From Domibacillus iocasae (GTDB lineage: Bacteria; Bacillota; Bacilli; Bacillales; Domibacillaceae), in the NCBI RefSeq assembly GCF_001750285.1, contig NZ_MAMP01000022.1, positions 434,001 through 498,000 on the forward strand: DNA of 64,000 nucleotides. The letters run 5' to 3'. The translations under genes were made by a program, and so were the position numbers. This document shows positions 46,547 through 55,609 of the stretch, piece after piece. The notes below the pieces were generated by a model. That model did no database searches. It saw nothing but the letters and a program-made list of their open reading frames with translations, and was not told the origin of the DNA. Position 1 is the stretch's first letter, and the number at the start of each line of letters is the position of its first letter.

Positions 46547-47020
46547 ATGGGCAATGTACAACAAGATCAGAACAGCATCGTAAAGGAAGTATTAAACTGT
46601 ACGGTTGATGCTATGAAAGCCATTATTCCAGTAGAATTAACCGTCGGCCGGCCGACGCTCTTAAATGGTTCATTTGATCACCATGAGATTGGCGTATTCA
46701 TTGGGATCACCGGCGACTTGCCAGGCCGCATTATTTTAGATGGATCAGAAGAAGCTTTTGCGAGCCTCGGAACAAAAATGTTTGGTATGCCTATTGAAGG
46801 AGCAATGGTGGAATCCTTTGCCGGAGAAGTTGTCAATATGATTGCCGGTAATATGGGGGTCGCGTTATCTGCCAAGGGAATAACGATTGATATTACGCCG
46901 CCGACCATTATTGTCGGCAATTCAAAAATTTCAGGATTCAAACAGGCGGTTGAACTGCCGCTTTCCTTTGAAGGTGCAGGGGAATATCGGCTTGTGCTGA
47001 ACATTGACAAAGGTGCTTAA
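46547..47020 (+). CDS. cheX: Chemotaxis protein CheX (CheY-P phosphatase family)
   Basis: The 157-residue protein belongs to the CheC/CheX/FliY phosphatases. The catalytic pattern E-x2-N is in SFAGEVVNMIAGN (Glu94, Asn97), preceded by MFGMPIEG. The fold matches single-motif CheX, not two-motif CheC. It would dephosphorylate CheY-P. It follows GGGGGTG at 46536-46542. Together with cheR it indicates an active chemotaxis system encoded elsewhere too. Confidence 0.85.
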   Translation: MGNVQQDQNSIVKEVLNCTVDAMKAIIPVELTVGRPTLLNGSFDHHEIGVFIGITGDLPGRIILDGSEEAFASLGTKMFGMPIEGAMVESFAGEVVNMIAGNMGVALSAKGITIDITPPTIIVGNSKISGFKQAVELPLSFEGAGEYRLVLNIDKGA

Positions 47021-47037
47021 TAAAAGCGCCTTTTTTT
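47009..47037 (+). terminator. Rho-independent terminator of cheX
   Basis: AAAGGTGCT/AGCGCCTTT (one G-U) overlaps the cheX stop and is followed by a T run. Confidence 0.8.
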
Positions 47038-47115
47038 GTTGTATTCTTTTTGGAAAAATGGTACGATACCGTTGAGGATGAAAATTATTATCAATTACGA
47101 AAGAAGGCGTTTTGT

Positions 47116-47223
47116 ATGGTTTGGTTATTTGTTGCGGCAACGGTGGTCACGTATGGCGGCGTCATGAAATATGTGCTTGATCGTACAGCAAATAGAAACA
47201 AAACGCTTGTCTTAAAAAAATAA
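47116..47223 (+). CDS. 35-residue membrane peptide, unrecognised
   Basis: ATG 47116 follows GAAGGCG and encodes an N-terminal hydrophobic helix (VWLFVAATVVTYGGVMKYV) and a basic tail (DRTANRNKTLVLKK). A strong terminator follows 6 bases after the stop, which supports a real short transcription unit. No family is recognised. Confidence 0.5.
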   Translation: MVWLFVAATVVTYGGVMKYVLDRTANRNKTLVLKK

Positions 47224-47229
47224 GGACTC

Positions 47230-47276
47230 AAGGGTACAGAGAACCGGAATTTTTCCGCGCCGCTGTATCCTTTTTT
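47230..47276 (+). terminator. Rho-independent terminator
   Basis: AAGGGTACAG pairs with CTGTATCCTT (one G-U) around a 23-base loop that itself contains a short hairpin. Six T follow. Confidence 0.78.
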
Positions 47277-47337
47277 ATTGGCTCAAAATCGTATACAATA
47301 AGAAGGAAATGTTTTGAATTAAAAGGGGATGGCATAT

Positions 47338-50300
47338 ATGGAAACGCAAACAGCCGAGCGGACGCTTCAAGTGATCCGTTCTCGGACCGCCGTGTTATAC
47401 GAGCAATTTATACATAATGGAGACACAGAACGAGCTGAAAAAGCGGCCTTGTTTCTTCGCAAGCTGCATGAGAATGAATTTATCGTCGCGTTTTGCGGTC
47501 ATTTTTCGGCAGGAAAATCGACGATGATTAATGAACTGACGGGCGAATCTCTTCTGCCGTCAAGTCCGATTCCGACGAGCGCGAATGTGGTGAAAATTAA
47601 ACCAGCTGAGGAAGACTTTGCAAAAATTCACTACCACCATGGACGGCCGCTTCTGTTTAAAGCACCTTATGAAATGGACCATGTGAAAAAGTTTGCAAAA
47701 GATGGCGATGAAGTGGCCTCCATTGAAATTGGTCACTCGAGCTCAAATCTGCCGCCGGATGTGACCGTTATGGATACGCCGGGAGTTGATTCCACCGATG
47801 ATGCGCACCGGATCTCCACAGAATCCGCGCTGCATTTAGCAGATATGGTGTTTTACGTGATGGATTACAACCACGTTCAGTCCGAGCTCAATTTTATTTA
47901 TACGAAAGAGCTTTTGTCCCATGGCGCAAAGTTGTTCTTAATTATTAATCAAGTCGATAAGCATAAAGATGAAGAGTTGTCATTTGACGCATTCCGTCAG
48001 TCGGTACAAGAGTCATTTGCAACGTGGAACGTCGAGCCGGAAGCCTTTTATTTTACGAGTCTGCGCAATCGTGATTTGCCTTATAACGATTTTGAGGAAG
48101 TAAAAGAGCTTATTCATGACAGCATGAAAAACCGTGACCTTTTATCCGAGCAGTCGGCGGAAACGATGATGAACCGGCTTGTGCATGAGCATATGGAGTG
48201 GCTTGCCGGGCAGCAAAAAGAAACGATGGAGCCGCTCGAAGCCATCATCGCTGAAGCGGGCGCTTTGTCTATTGAAGAAAAAGAAGAAGCACTCCGGTCT
48301 GAAATGAACAAGCGGGATGCGTCTGTTTGGCTGAAGCAGTTCGATGAGAAGCGTGATGATGTGCTGAAAAATGCCATCTTAATGCCGGCAGCAACACGCG
48401 AATTGGCGCGCAGCTATTTGGAATCCACCCGTCCCGATTTTAAAGTCGGGATGCTGTTTGCCAAAAAGAAAACAGAAGAAGAGCGAGAATATCGTCTGCA
48501 AACGTTTGTGGCGGATTTAACAAAGCAGACAGAAGCACAGCTCGGATGGGCCATTCGCCAAATGAGCGCAGCTTGGATGAAGGAAAGCGGTCTTGATGAC
48601 CCGGCACTTGCCTTAAAAGCGGAAGAGTTAACGGTACCGGTTGATGCGTCCGTTGTAAAAGAAGCGGTGAAGCCAGGGGCTGGCGTAACGGGTGATGCCG
48701 TACTAAACTATGCCGAAGATGTGGCATCGCTTATTAAAAAGCGGGCACGTACACAGTCGGACCTTTGGAAGGAAGAAGCGGGCTCTGTTTTGCGGAATCA
48801 ATTTGAAGGAGAGTTCGCGCTTTTTGAAGCCGATCATAAAGTGTGGGCGAAGCGGCTGCAGGCGAAGCAGGAGATTGACATGCTGCGGGAGAAGCGCATC
48901 TTGCGTGAGCAGACGCTTCGGGCTATTTTATCGGAAGCCGACCCGGTGCTGCCGCGCTTGATGCAGGTTCTTGAAGAAAAATGGCAGGCAGAAGACGGGG
49001 AATCTGTTTTATATGATGGGGTGGAACAATGGGCGGCTGCAGCGCGGGAGACAACCGACATGCCTTTAGAAGCCCCTGCTTTGCCGGAAGCATCCGGAGA
49101 CGTGCAGTCAGCAGTACAAAGGCTTCGTCTCATGGCAGATCGTCTTGGTCAGGTGCCCGGCTTTGCTCGTTTTGTGGAAGGCGCTATTCAAAAAGCGTCA
49201 AGGCTTGAAAATAGGACGTATACAATTGCCCTGTTCGGTGCTTTTTCAGCCGGTAAATCATCATTTGCAAACGCACTGCTCGGTGAAAAGGTGCTGCCGG
49301 TATCCCCTAATCCGACCACAGCGGCGGTCAACCGGATTCATCCGGTAAACGAGGAACATGAACATCGTACCGCTGACGTTCATTTAAAGCCACGTTCCGT
49401 CATGCTGGCAGATGTCAACGCTTCACTAGGATTGTTTAACCGGAGTGCCGCTTCTCTTGAAGATGCTTACAAGCTGATTCCGGATGTTCTTGCCGCAAAT
49501 GAAGGAGAAGGAAAAGAAAAAATCCACCTTTCTTTTTTGCGTGCGTTCCATACGGGATTCCACGACTATCAGTCTGAGCCTTTTGAAACGCTGACGGTCG
49601 ATTTAGAGGCGTTTAAGCAGTTCGTGGCGGATGAAACGAAAAGCTGCTTTGTTGACTCTATTGATCTCTATTATGACTGTGACTTTACCCGTCTCGGCAT
49701 TACACTAGTCGATACGCCGGGAGCGGATTCGATCAATGCACGCCATACGGGTGTGGCGTTTGAATACATTAAAAATGCGGATGCGATTTTGTTTGTCACG
49801 TATTACAACCATGCGTTCTCCAAAGCGGACCGGGAATTTTTAATTCAGCTCGGCCGTGTGAAAGACGCATTTGAACTCGATAAAATGTTTTTCATTATCA
49901 ACGCAATCGACCTGGCGGCAGACGAGCAGGAAGTACAGGACGTAAAAGAATATGTGCGCGAGCAGCTGCTGCAATACGGCATTCGGTTTCCGCGTTTGCA
50001 CGGTGTCTCAAGCATGCTTGCTGTTGAGGAAGCGATGCGGGGTGAGTGGTATCATCCAAAGTCCGGCATGAAGCAGTTCAAAGAGCCTTTTCGCTCGTTT
50101 TTATCCAGCGATTTAGCTCATATGGCGGTTCAATCGGCGGAAGCGGAAGCAGAACGCGGTGTAAATCAGCTGGAAAAACTGATTACAGCAGCGAAAGAAA
50201 GCATTCATCAAGGCGAACAGAAAAAAGCAGAACTTTTGGACAAAAAAAGCCGGATCATGGCGGTTATTGAGATGGAACAAACAGATTTGGAGAAAAAACG

Positions 50301-50958
50301 GATGGCCCAAGAACTTGATGAACTCGTTCATTATGTGAAACAGCGTGTGTTTTACCGTTTTTCTGACTTTTTCAAGGAGTCGTTCAATCCGGCGACATTA
50401 AGCGGGCGTACCGATGTGAAGCCGGCCCTTCAAAAAGCGCTTCAGGAGCTTTTGCAGGCCGTTGGCTATGATTTGGCACAGGAAATGCGGGCAACGTCTA
50501 TTCGCGTCGAAAATCACGGCCGGGTGCTTCTTCAAGACAAGCAGTCGCGTTTTGAACATAAAGCAGCCATGATTGAACCGGAACTGCTGCTGTCTGGAGC
50601 GGAAACAGGAAAGCTTATTGTGCCTGACTTTGAGACGGCGTTTCAAGACGCGGCGCCGGAAGCTTTTTCCGCGACACTTGCGCTGTTTAAAAATGCCAAG
50701 GCTTTCTTTGAAAAAAATGAAAAACAAGTGATGATGCAAAAGCTGCAGGAACAAATAGAACAAATGGCAGACGCTTATTTAGCCCAACAAAAAGAAGCAC
50801 TTATCCAGAATGCGTACCGCTTTATTGAAAATGGGACAGAAGAAGTGAAAAAAGCCGCCGTTCTTGACGTAAACGAGCAATTTGACGCATGGCTTCTCGT
50901 CTTTGAACAAAATGGAAATATTCGGGAGTGGGAGCTGATTCTTCGTGACATCTCCTAA
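47338..50958 (+). CDS. dynA: Double-headed bacterial dynamin (DynA family)
   Basis: The 1206-residue protein contains two complete dynamin-like halves. Each has its own P-loop: GHFSAGKST near residue 56 and GAFSAGKSS near 635. Each also has a G3 motif: MDTPGVDST and VDTPGADSI. Long helical stalk regions follow each GTPase domain. B. subtilis DynA tethers and fuses membranes and protects against phage and membrane stress. ATG 47338 is preferred because AAAAGGGG ends 9 bases upstream; ATG 47329 is too close. It stands alone behind a terminator and overlaps the next small gene. Confidence 0.93.
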   Translation: METQTAERTLQVIRSRTAVLYEQFIHNGDTERAEKAALFLRKLHENEFIVAFCGHFSAGKSTMINELTGESLLPSSPIPTSANVVKIKPAEEDFAKIHYHHGRPLLFKAPYEMDHVKKFAKDGDEVASIEIGHSSSNLPPDVTVMDTPGVDSTDDAHRISTESALHLADMVFYVMDYNHVQSELNFIYTKELLSHGAKLFLIINQVDKHKDEELSFDAFRQSVQESFATWNVEPEAFYFTSLRNRDLPYNDFEEVKELIHDSMKNRDLLSEQSAETMMNRLVHEHMEWLAGQQKETMEPLEAIIAEAGALSIEEKEEALRSEMNKRDASVWLKQFDEKRDDVLKNAILMPAATRELARSYLESTRPDFKVGMLFAKKKTEEEREYRLQTFVADLTKQTEAQLGWAIRQMSAAWMKESGLDDPALALKAEELTVPVDASVVKEAVKPGAGVTGDAVLNYAEDVASLIKKRARTQSDLWKEEAGSVLRNQFEGEFALFEADHKVWAKRLQAKQEIDMLREKRILREQTLRAILSEADPVLPRLMQVLEEKWQAEDGESVLYDGVEQWAAAARETTDMPLEAPALPEASGDVQSAVQRLRLMADRLGQVPGFARFVEGAIQKASRLENRTYTIALFGAFSAGKSSFANALLGEKVLPVSPNPTTAAVNRIHPVNEEHEHRTADVHLKPRSVMLADVNASLGLFNRSAASLEDAYKLIPDVLAANEGEGKEKIHLSFLRAFHTGFHDYQSEPFETLTVDLEAFKQFVADETKSCFVDSIDLYYDCDFTRLGITLVDTPGADSINARHTGVAFEYIKNADAILFVTYYNHAFSKADREFLIQLGRVKDAFELDKMFFIINAIDLAADEQEVQDVKEYVREQLLQYGIRFPRLHGVSSMLAVEEAMRGEWYHPKSGMKQFKEPFRSFLSSDLAHMAVQSAEAEAERGVNQLEKLITAAKESIHQGEQKKAELLDKKSRIMAVIEMEQTDLEKKRMAQELDELVHYVKQRVFYRFSDFFKESFNPATLSGRTDVKPALQKALQELLQAVGYDLAQEMRATSIRVENHGRVLLQDKQSRFEHKAAMIEPELLLSGAETGKLIVPDFETAFQDAAPEAFSATLALFKNAKAFFEKNEKQVMMQKLQEQIEQMADAYLAQQKEALIQNAYRFIENGTEEVKKAAVLDVNEQFDAWLLVFEQNGNIREWELILRDIS

Positions 50959-51157
50959 CTCGCGCTTTCACGCGTGTGCAACGTGCCGTCATTTCCAGGC
51001 GGTTAAACTGCCGCAAAAGATGGTATATACATGCCGCCGGCTCGGGTTCGAAACGAACCCGGGCTACCGGTTTGACTGCTGGAACCCGAAAGAGCATGTG
51101 AAAAAATTGATGGAAAAGGAGCGATTCGATGATCGTCACAACGGATTGGCTGAGTGA
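50945..51157 (+). CDS. Small cysteine-rich (zinc-ribbon-like) protein
   Basis: The 70-residue protein overlaps dynA by 14 bases and starts with GTG after GGGAG at 10-base spacing. Its cysteines are arranged CATCRHF, YTCRRLGF and FDCWNP, suggesting one metal site. It also overlaps the start of the sulfurtransferase gene. I do not recognise the family; conservation next to dynA would support it. Confidence 0.6.
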   Translation: MTSPNSRFHACATCRHFQAVKLPQKMVYTCRRLGFETNPGYRFDCWNPKEHVKKLMEKERFDDRHNGLAE

Positions 51158-51953
51158 GAACATAAAACAAGTCGTTATTTTTGACTGCCGGTTTAATTTG
51201 ACGGACCCCGCTCAAGGTGCCGCTTTATATGAACAGGGTCATATTCCAGGTGCTTATTATGCGCATTTGGATCATCAATTATCCGGGGAAAAAGGTCAAG
51301 GCGGCGGACGGCATCCGCTGCCCGACATGAACGTGTTTGGAGCGTTTATGGAAAGGTGCGGCGTATCGGATGACACGAAGGTAGTCGCTTATGATGATGG
51401 TGCTTCGATGTTTGCCGGACGGCTTTGGTGGCTTTTGACGTATGCTGGGCATAAAAATGTCTTTATTTTAGATGGGGGTTTTTCTGCGTGGACGCAAGAA
51501 GGTTTGCCGGTTACAGCAGAAAGGCCGGAACGACGGACAGGCGAATTAACGCTTCATCTTCAGCACAGCATGATTGCGACAGTGGATGAAGTAGCAGCCG
51601 GAAACGGATTGTTAATTGATTCGCGCGCGCCCGAGCGTTATTTAGGAGAAACCGAGCCGCTTGACCGTGTGCCGGGCCACATTCCCGGTGCAATCAATCG
51701 ATTTTTTGCCGAAGCGATGGAAAACGGAAAATGGAAGCCGGCCTCTGAACAGAAAAAGCGCTTTGCCGGCATCCAAGCCGATGAACCGGTTATTGTATAC
51801 TGCGGGTCCGGTGTGTCCGCCACGCCAAACATTATTGCACTCAAACAAGCGGGCTACAGCAATGTAAAATTATATCCGGGAAGCTACAGCGATTGGTCAA
51901 GTGACGAGTCGCGCCCAATTGAAACAGAAAGGCAGGATCTTGATGATCAATGA
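51129..51953 (+). CDS. Sulfurtransferase, two-domain rhodanese (3-mercaptopyruvate/thiosulfate type)
   Basis: The 274-residue protein has an inactive N-terminal rhodanese domain (FDCRFNLTDPAQG; GHIPGAYYAHLD; YDDGASMFAGRLWWLLTYAGH) and an active C-terminal one. The active loop is CGSGVSA with Cys225. That loop is the 3-mercaptopyruvate sulfurtransferase type rather than the CRKGVT thiosulfate type. It overlaps both neighbours by a few bases. Confidence 0.88.
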   Translation: MIVTTDWLSENIKQVVIFDCRFNLTDPAQGAALYEQGHIPGAYYAHLDHQLSGEKGQGGGRHPLPDMNVFGAFMERCGVSDDTKVVAYDDGASMFAGRLWWLLTYAGHKNVFILDGGFSAWTQEGLPVTAERPERRTGELTLHLQHSMIATVDEVAAGNGLLIDSRAPERYLGETEPLDRVPGHIPGAINRFFAEAMENGKWKPASEQKKRFAGIQADEPVIVYCGSGVSATPNIIALKQAGYSNVKLYPGSYSDWSSDESRPIETERQDLDDQ

Positions 51954-52845
51954 AAAGTTATTGCTCGTGGACGGAATGGCGCTCCTGTTCCGTTCTTTTT
52001 TTCAAACCGCCCCAAGCGGCCGGTTTATGATTAATGAACAAGGGGTGCCGACAAATGCCGTACAAGGGCTGATCCGCCATTTATTTGCGGCAGCGGACCA
52101 AATTCAGCCGACACATATCACCGTCTGCTGGGATATGGGAAAAGATACGTTCCGAACCGACATGTTTGATTCGTATAAAGCACATCGCCCGGCGCCGCCG
52201 GTTGAGCTTGTGCCACAGTTTGATTTGGCCCAGGAAGCGACGGCCGCGTTTTCTCTTCATAACGCAGGCGTAAAAAATTATGAAGCAGACGATTGTATCG
52301 GTACCATTTCAAAATGGACAAAAGGCGTGGAAACATACATTTTAACGGGCGATCGGGACTTATTGCAGCTGTTGAACGGCCATAATTTTGTTTGGCTTTT
52401 GCAGACGGGCTATGGCAATTGGAAAGCATACGACGCAGCCTTGTTTCGTGAAGAATATGGAATTGAACCTGAGCAATTTCATTATGTAAAAGCGCTGATG
52501 GGCGATGCTGCGGATGGGTATCCTGGAGTAAAAGGCATTGGGGAAAAAACAGCGCTCAAGTTGATTCGCGAGTTTGGAACGACAGATGGCGTGCTGGATG
52601 GGCTGGAGCAATTAACACCATCTGTTCAAAAAAAGCTGATTGATGGAGAAGAGATGCTCCGGATGTCGGAGAAATTGGCGGAAATTCATTGTGACGTGCC
52701 GCTTGACTGGACGATGGAACAAGCGATGTTTACCGGGGCAAATGAACGGGCGCTTTCTTTTATTGAAAAAAACGGCATGATCGGTTTGTCACGATTTGTC
52801 CGTCATACAGGTTATGTCGAAGTGGATCCTTTTGGTCTGGACTAG
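51943..52845 (+). CDS. ypcP: 5'-3' exonuclease (YpcP, FEN-like)
   Basis: The 300-residue protein corresponds to a stand-alone PolA 5' nuclease domain. Metal-binding acidic residues are in LLLVDGMALLFRSFF, VCWDMGKDTFRTDMFDSYKAHR, YEADDCIGT and LTGDRDLLQLL, with the helix-hairpin-helix GDAADGYPGVKGIGEKTA (split). It likely removes Okazaki primers or acts in repair. ATG 51943 has AAAGGCAGG upstream. Confidence 0.92.
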   Translation: MINEKLLLVDGMALLFRSFFQTAPSGRFMINEQGVPTNAVQGLIRHLFAAADQIQPTHITVCWDMGKDTFRTDMFDSYKAHRPAPPVELVPQFDLAQEATAAFSLHNAGVKNYEADDCIGTISKWTKGVETYILTGDRDLLQLLNGHNFVWLLQTGYGNWKAYDAALFREEYGIEPEQFHYVKALMGDAADGYPGVKGIGEKTALKLIREFGTTDGVLDGLEQLTPSVQKKLIDGEEMLRMSEKLAEIHCDVPLDWTMEQAMFTGANERALSFIEKNGMIGLSRFVRHTGYVEVDPFGLD

Positions 52846-52940
52846 GATGAAATAACTAGTTTTTACTAGCAGTAAAAGACAAATTATGTAATAATAAAAC
52901 CATCTAAGATTGCCGGCTCCAGTGGGAAGGGGTTAAAGGA

Positions 52941-53762
52941 ATGAAAGGATGGACTGGTTTTGGTGTTATCGGCATCACCCTATTAACGATCACCCTTGAT
53001 TTGTGGATCGTACAAGGACGGCATGTTCCGCTTATTTGGGCGCTGCTGATCATTCCATGCTTGCTGCTTATTCATACATATCCAACGTGGAAAGCGTCCA
53101 TTTTCATCGGCTTGTTTTTTTCTTCCATTAAATACGGCATTGAATTAACGATTGGCCATTGGTCCACGGAGGAATCTATTTATTTGATTGGCGGCTCGGT
53201 TATGAATACGGCCATTTTTTATACAGCCGTGTTTTTCCGTGTACGTTATGAGGAAGTGCTTGGGAAATTAAAAAAGTTGACGCACGTGGATGCGTTAACG
53301 GGGTTACATAATCGGCGCTTTTTTGAAGAACATATGACTGAATCACTTGAACAGTCTCATCAAAAACAACGCCCTCTTTTACTGATCCTGCTTGATTTGG
53401 ATCACTTTAAAAAAGTGAATGATACGTATGGCCACGTATGTGGAGATCTTGTATTAAAAGAAACGGGAGCCGCCATCCGCCGAAACATCCGCATGACTGA
53501 TGTTGTTGTGCGTCTCGGCGGAGAAGAATTTGCGGTGATCAGCAAAGACCTTACCCTGGAAGAAGGGATTGCTATGGCCGATCGGGTCGTGCAGGAGATT
53601 GAAAAGTTAAACGTCATTTACAAAGAAAAAGCGGTACCGGTGACAACCAGCGCCGGCATCGCGATTCATGAAGGAGAGACCATTCAGGCGTTTATCGACA
53701 AAGCGGACCGGGCATTATATGAAGCAAAACGGACCGGTCGTAATCGGCTGGTCGTCTCTTAG
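52941..53762 (+). CDS. Membrane diguanylate cyclase
   Basis: The 273-residue protein has four or five membrane segments in residues 1-100 and a C-terminal GGDEF domain starting VDALTGLHNRRFFEEH. The active-site motif is GGEEF (near residue 194), and an RxxD product-inhibition site (RMTD) precedes it by five residues. It should make cyclic di-GMP and be feedback-inhibited. Start ATG 52941 follows GGGAAGGGG. I assign no gene symbol. Confidence 0.9.
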   Translation: MKGWTGFGVIGITLLTITLDLWIVQGRHVPLIWALLIIPCLLLIHTYPTWKASIFIGLFFSSIKYGIELTIGHWSTEESIYLIGGSVMNTAIFYTAVFFRVRYEEVLGKLKKLTHVDALTGLHNRRFFEEHMTESLEQSHQKQRPLLLILLDLDHFKKVNDTYGHVCGDLVLKETGAAIRRNIRMTDVVVRLGGEEFAVISKDLTLEEGIAMADRVVQEIEKLNVIYKEKAVPVTTSAGIAIHEGETIQAFIDKADRALYEAKRTGRNRLVVS

Positions 53763-54145
53763 TGATTGGCCCGAATCGCCTTTTTTGCTTCTTGGTCGGC
53801 CTTGTTTTGCTTAGATGGAATCCATTTTACGAAAAATAGCGGAAACTCGTCTGCCAGCGTTAAAATTGTTTGAAGCAGCGGCTTATAGACCGATTTGTGA
53901 ATGTATTCTTTTTCAATGGCGGCGACGACAGTTTGTGAGTCGCTTCTGAGTGAGATCGTCTGGGCGCCTCGTTCTTTGCACAGCTCAAGCGCTTTAATGA
54001 CGGCTGTAAATTCGGCTTCGTGTGTATCCATTTCGCCAAGCGGGATGGAAAAGCGTTCTGTTTTGCCGTCCCAGCGAATAACAATACCTGCACCAGCAAG
54101 GCCTGGATCGCCGGTAGACGCTCCGTCTGTATATACTTCAAACAT
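53759..54145 (-). CDS. ypdQ: RNase HI-fold protein (YpdQ type)
   Basis: The 128-residue protein has the RNase H catalytic set: Asp7 in YTDGAS, Glu43/45 in THEAEF, Asp69 in RSDSQTV and Asp117 in NKADQEA. It is shorter than classical RNase HI and lacks the basic handle region. It overlaps the end of the GGDEF gene by 4 bases and is divergent from a second RNase H-fold gene 51 bases away. Confidence 0.87.
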   Translation of the reverse strand: MFEVYTDGASTGDPGLAGAGIVIRWDGKTERFSIPLGEMDTHEAEFTAVIKALELCKERGAQTISLRSDSQTVVAAIEKEYIHKSVYKPLLQTILTLADEFPLFFVKWIPSKQNKADQEAKKAIRANH

Positions 54146-54196
54146 ATCGATTCCCCCGATCTTTTCTTTCTTATTTTAAAGAATGGAGGCAGCGAA

Positions 54197-54853
54197 ATGC
54201 AAATGACAATCCGTTTTATCTATGACTTTAAAGGTGTGAAGACCACGTTCACGTCCGATCCGGTTGACCGGAATCTCGTATTAAAGACAGCGGATGACTT
54301 GCTGAAAACCGGCCGTGTCAAAGAAGTCAATGTAATCGATGAACTTGGTCAGGAATGGTCGCTGAAGGAGTTTAAAAAATTAAACGAACAGCTGGACGAA
54401 GAACCAGAAAAGATTACGGTTTTATTTGATGGCGGATTTGATGCAGCATCGAACCGTGCCGGTGTTGGAACCGCCATTTATTATTCAAAAGGCGGCAAAC
54501 GATACCGGCTGCGTGAAAATGCCGAACTTGCCGGCCTTGAATCCAACAACGAAGCAGAATACGCGGCACTTTATTTTGCAATGCAAAAACTGGAAGATAT
54601 TGGAGTAAAAAGCCAGCCCGTCACCATTACAGGGGACTCCCTGACTGTATTGAATCAGCTGGACGGCGACTGGCCATGCTATGAAGAAAGCCATGCCCGG
54701 TTTCTCGCAAGGATTGAGGAAAAACTTGCCGCAATGCGAATTAAGCCACTTTACAAACCGGTCGATAGAAGGCACAATAAAGAAGCTGACCAGCTTGCGC
54801 GGCAGGCGCTTGAAGGCACAGCGATCTCAAGTCACGCTGAGATTGGAACTTAA
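54197..54853 (+). CDS. ypeP: RNase H-fold protein with N-terminal extension (YpeP type)
   Basis: The 218-residue protein has an N-terminal 70-residue domain (MQMTIRFIYDFKGVKTTF) joined to an RNase H fold. The acidic residues are Asp78 (FDGGFD), Glu119 (NNEAEY), Asp147 (TGDSLTV) and Asp in HNKEADQLAR. Such reverse-transcriptase-like YpeP proteins occur next to ypeQ in B. subtilis. ATG 54197 has GAATGGAGGC upstream. Activity on hybrids is inferred. Confidence 0.87.
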   Translation: MQMTIRFIYDFKGVKTTFTSDPVDRNLVLKTADDLLKTGRVKEVNVIDELGQEWSLKEFKKLNEQLDEEPEKITVLFDGGFDAASNRAGVGTAIYYSKGGKRYRLRENAELAGLESNNEAEYAALYFAMQKLEDIGVKSQPVTITGDSLTVLNQLDGDWPCYEESHARFLARIEEKLAAMRIKPLYKPVDRRHNKEADQLARQALEGTAISSHAEIGT

Positions 54854-54875
54854 TGGGAAAGGTAGGTGCCACGTT

Positions 54876-55052
54876 TTGAGCCGAACAGAGTTGCTGCTCG
54901 AAGTGGAAGATCTATTGAATACGTACTGCAAAGACTGCCTCGTTAAAAGCACACTGCGCAAAGAAAAAGGCAAACTTGCTGCCCATAAATTTTGCATTAC
55001 CGAATGCACCATCGGGGAAAAATTAAAACAGTACGGAGATAAGCTTTCTTAA
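54876..55052 (+). CDS. ypeQ: Zinc-finger family protein YpeQ
   Basis: The 58-residue protein starts with TTG and has AAAGGTAGG upstream. Four cysteines (YCKDC and FCITEC) form a likely zinc site around LVKSTLRKEKGKLAAHKF. Position right after ypeP, size and Cys pattern match YpeQ. Function is unknown. Confidence 0.8.
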   Translation: MSRTELLLEVEDLLNTYCKDCLVKSTLRKEKGKLAAHKFCITECTIGEKLKQYGDKLS

Positions 55053-55076
55053 GCCGGCTGAAGTCCGGCTTTTTTC
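55052..55076 (+). terminator. Rho-independent terminator of ypeP-ypeQ
   Basis: AGCCGG/CCGGCT with a 7-base loop is followed by six T, beginning at the last base of ypeQ. Confidence 0.85.
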
Positions 55077-55138
55077 TTGTTTGCACGTCGAGGTTATAGT
55101 ACACTTTTAATGATGAGAATGTCAGGGGGAATATCCTT

Positions 55139-55558
55139 ATGCCGACACCGAGTATGGAGGATTACATAGAACAGATTTATTTGCTGATTGATACCAAAGG
55201 ATACGCGCGTGTATCGGACATTGCAGGCGCCTTGTCGGTTCACCCGTCAAGTGTGACAAAAATGGTTCAGAAGCTCGATAAAGACGAATACCTCGTCTAT
55301 GAGCGGTATCGCGGGCTTGTGTTAACGGCAAAAGGGCAAAAGATCGGCCAGCGGCTTGTGGAGCGGCACGATCTCCTAGAACGGTTTCTGTCGGTGATCG
55401 GAGTGGAGGAAACACATATTTATGAAGATGTAGAAGGGATTGAGCATCATTTAAGTTCCGATTCTATTAACCGGATTGCGGACTTGATTGAATACTTTGA
55501 AGAAGATCCCGCGCGCATTGATGCGTTAAAAAAGGTAAATGAACGAAACAAAGAATAA
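55139..55558 (+). CDS. mntR: Manganese transport regulator MntR
   Basis: The 139-residue DtxR-family repressor has an N-terminal winged helix ([24 protein letters not shown], split) and a dimerisation domain. All the B. subtilis Mn ligands are kept at identical positions: Asp8, Glu11, His77, Glu99, Glu102 and His103. With Mn(II) it should repress manganese import genes. ATG 55139 follows CAGGGGGAA. Confidence 0.96.
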   Translation: MPTPSMEDYIEQIYLLIDTKGYARVSDIAGALSVHPSSVTKMVQKLDKDEYLVYERYRGLVLTAKGQKIGQRLVERHDLLERFLSVIGVEETHIYEDVEGIEHHLSSDSINRIADLIEYFEEDPARIDALKKVNERNKE

Positions 55559-55586
55559 ATCCGTCCTGTCTCAGGCGGATTTTTTC
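55557..55586 (+). terminator. Rho-independent terminator of mntR
   Basis: AATCCG plus CCTG pair with CAGG plus CGGATT around a short loop with one bulged base, followed by T6. Confidence 0.78.
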
Positions 55587-55609
55587 CAAAAATGGAGGAG
55601 GAGTCATAC

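Noticed and set aside
47338-50958. Anti-phage island around dynA
   Set aside because: DynA can protect against phage, but it lies in its normal conserved neighbourhood and no defence genes flank it.
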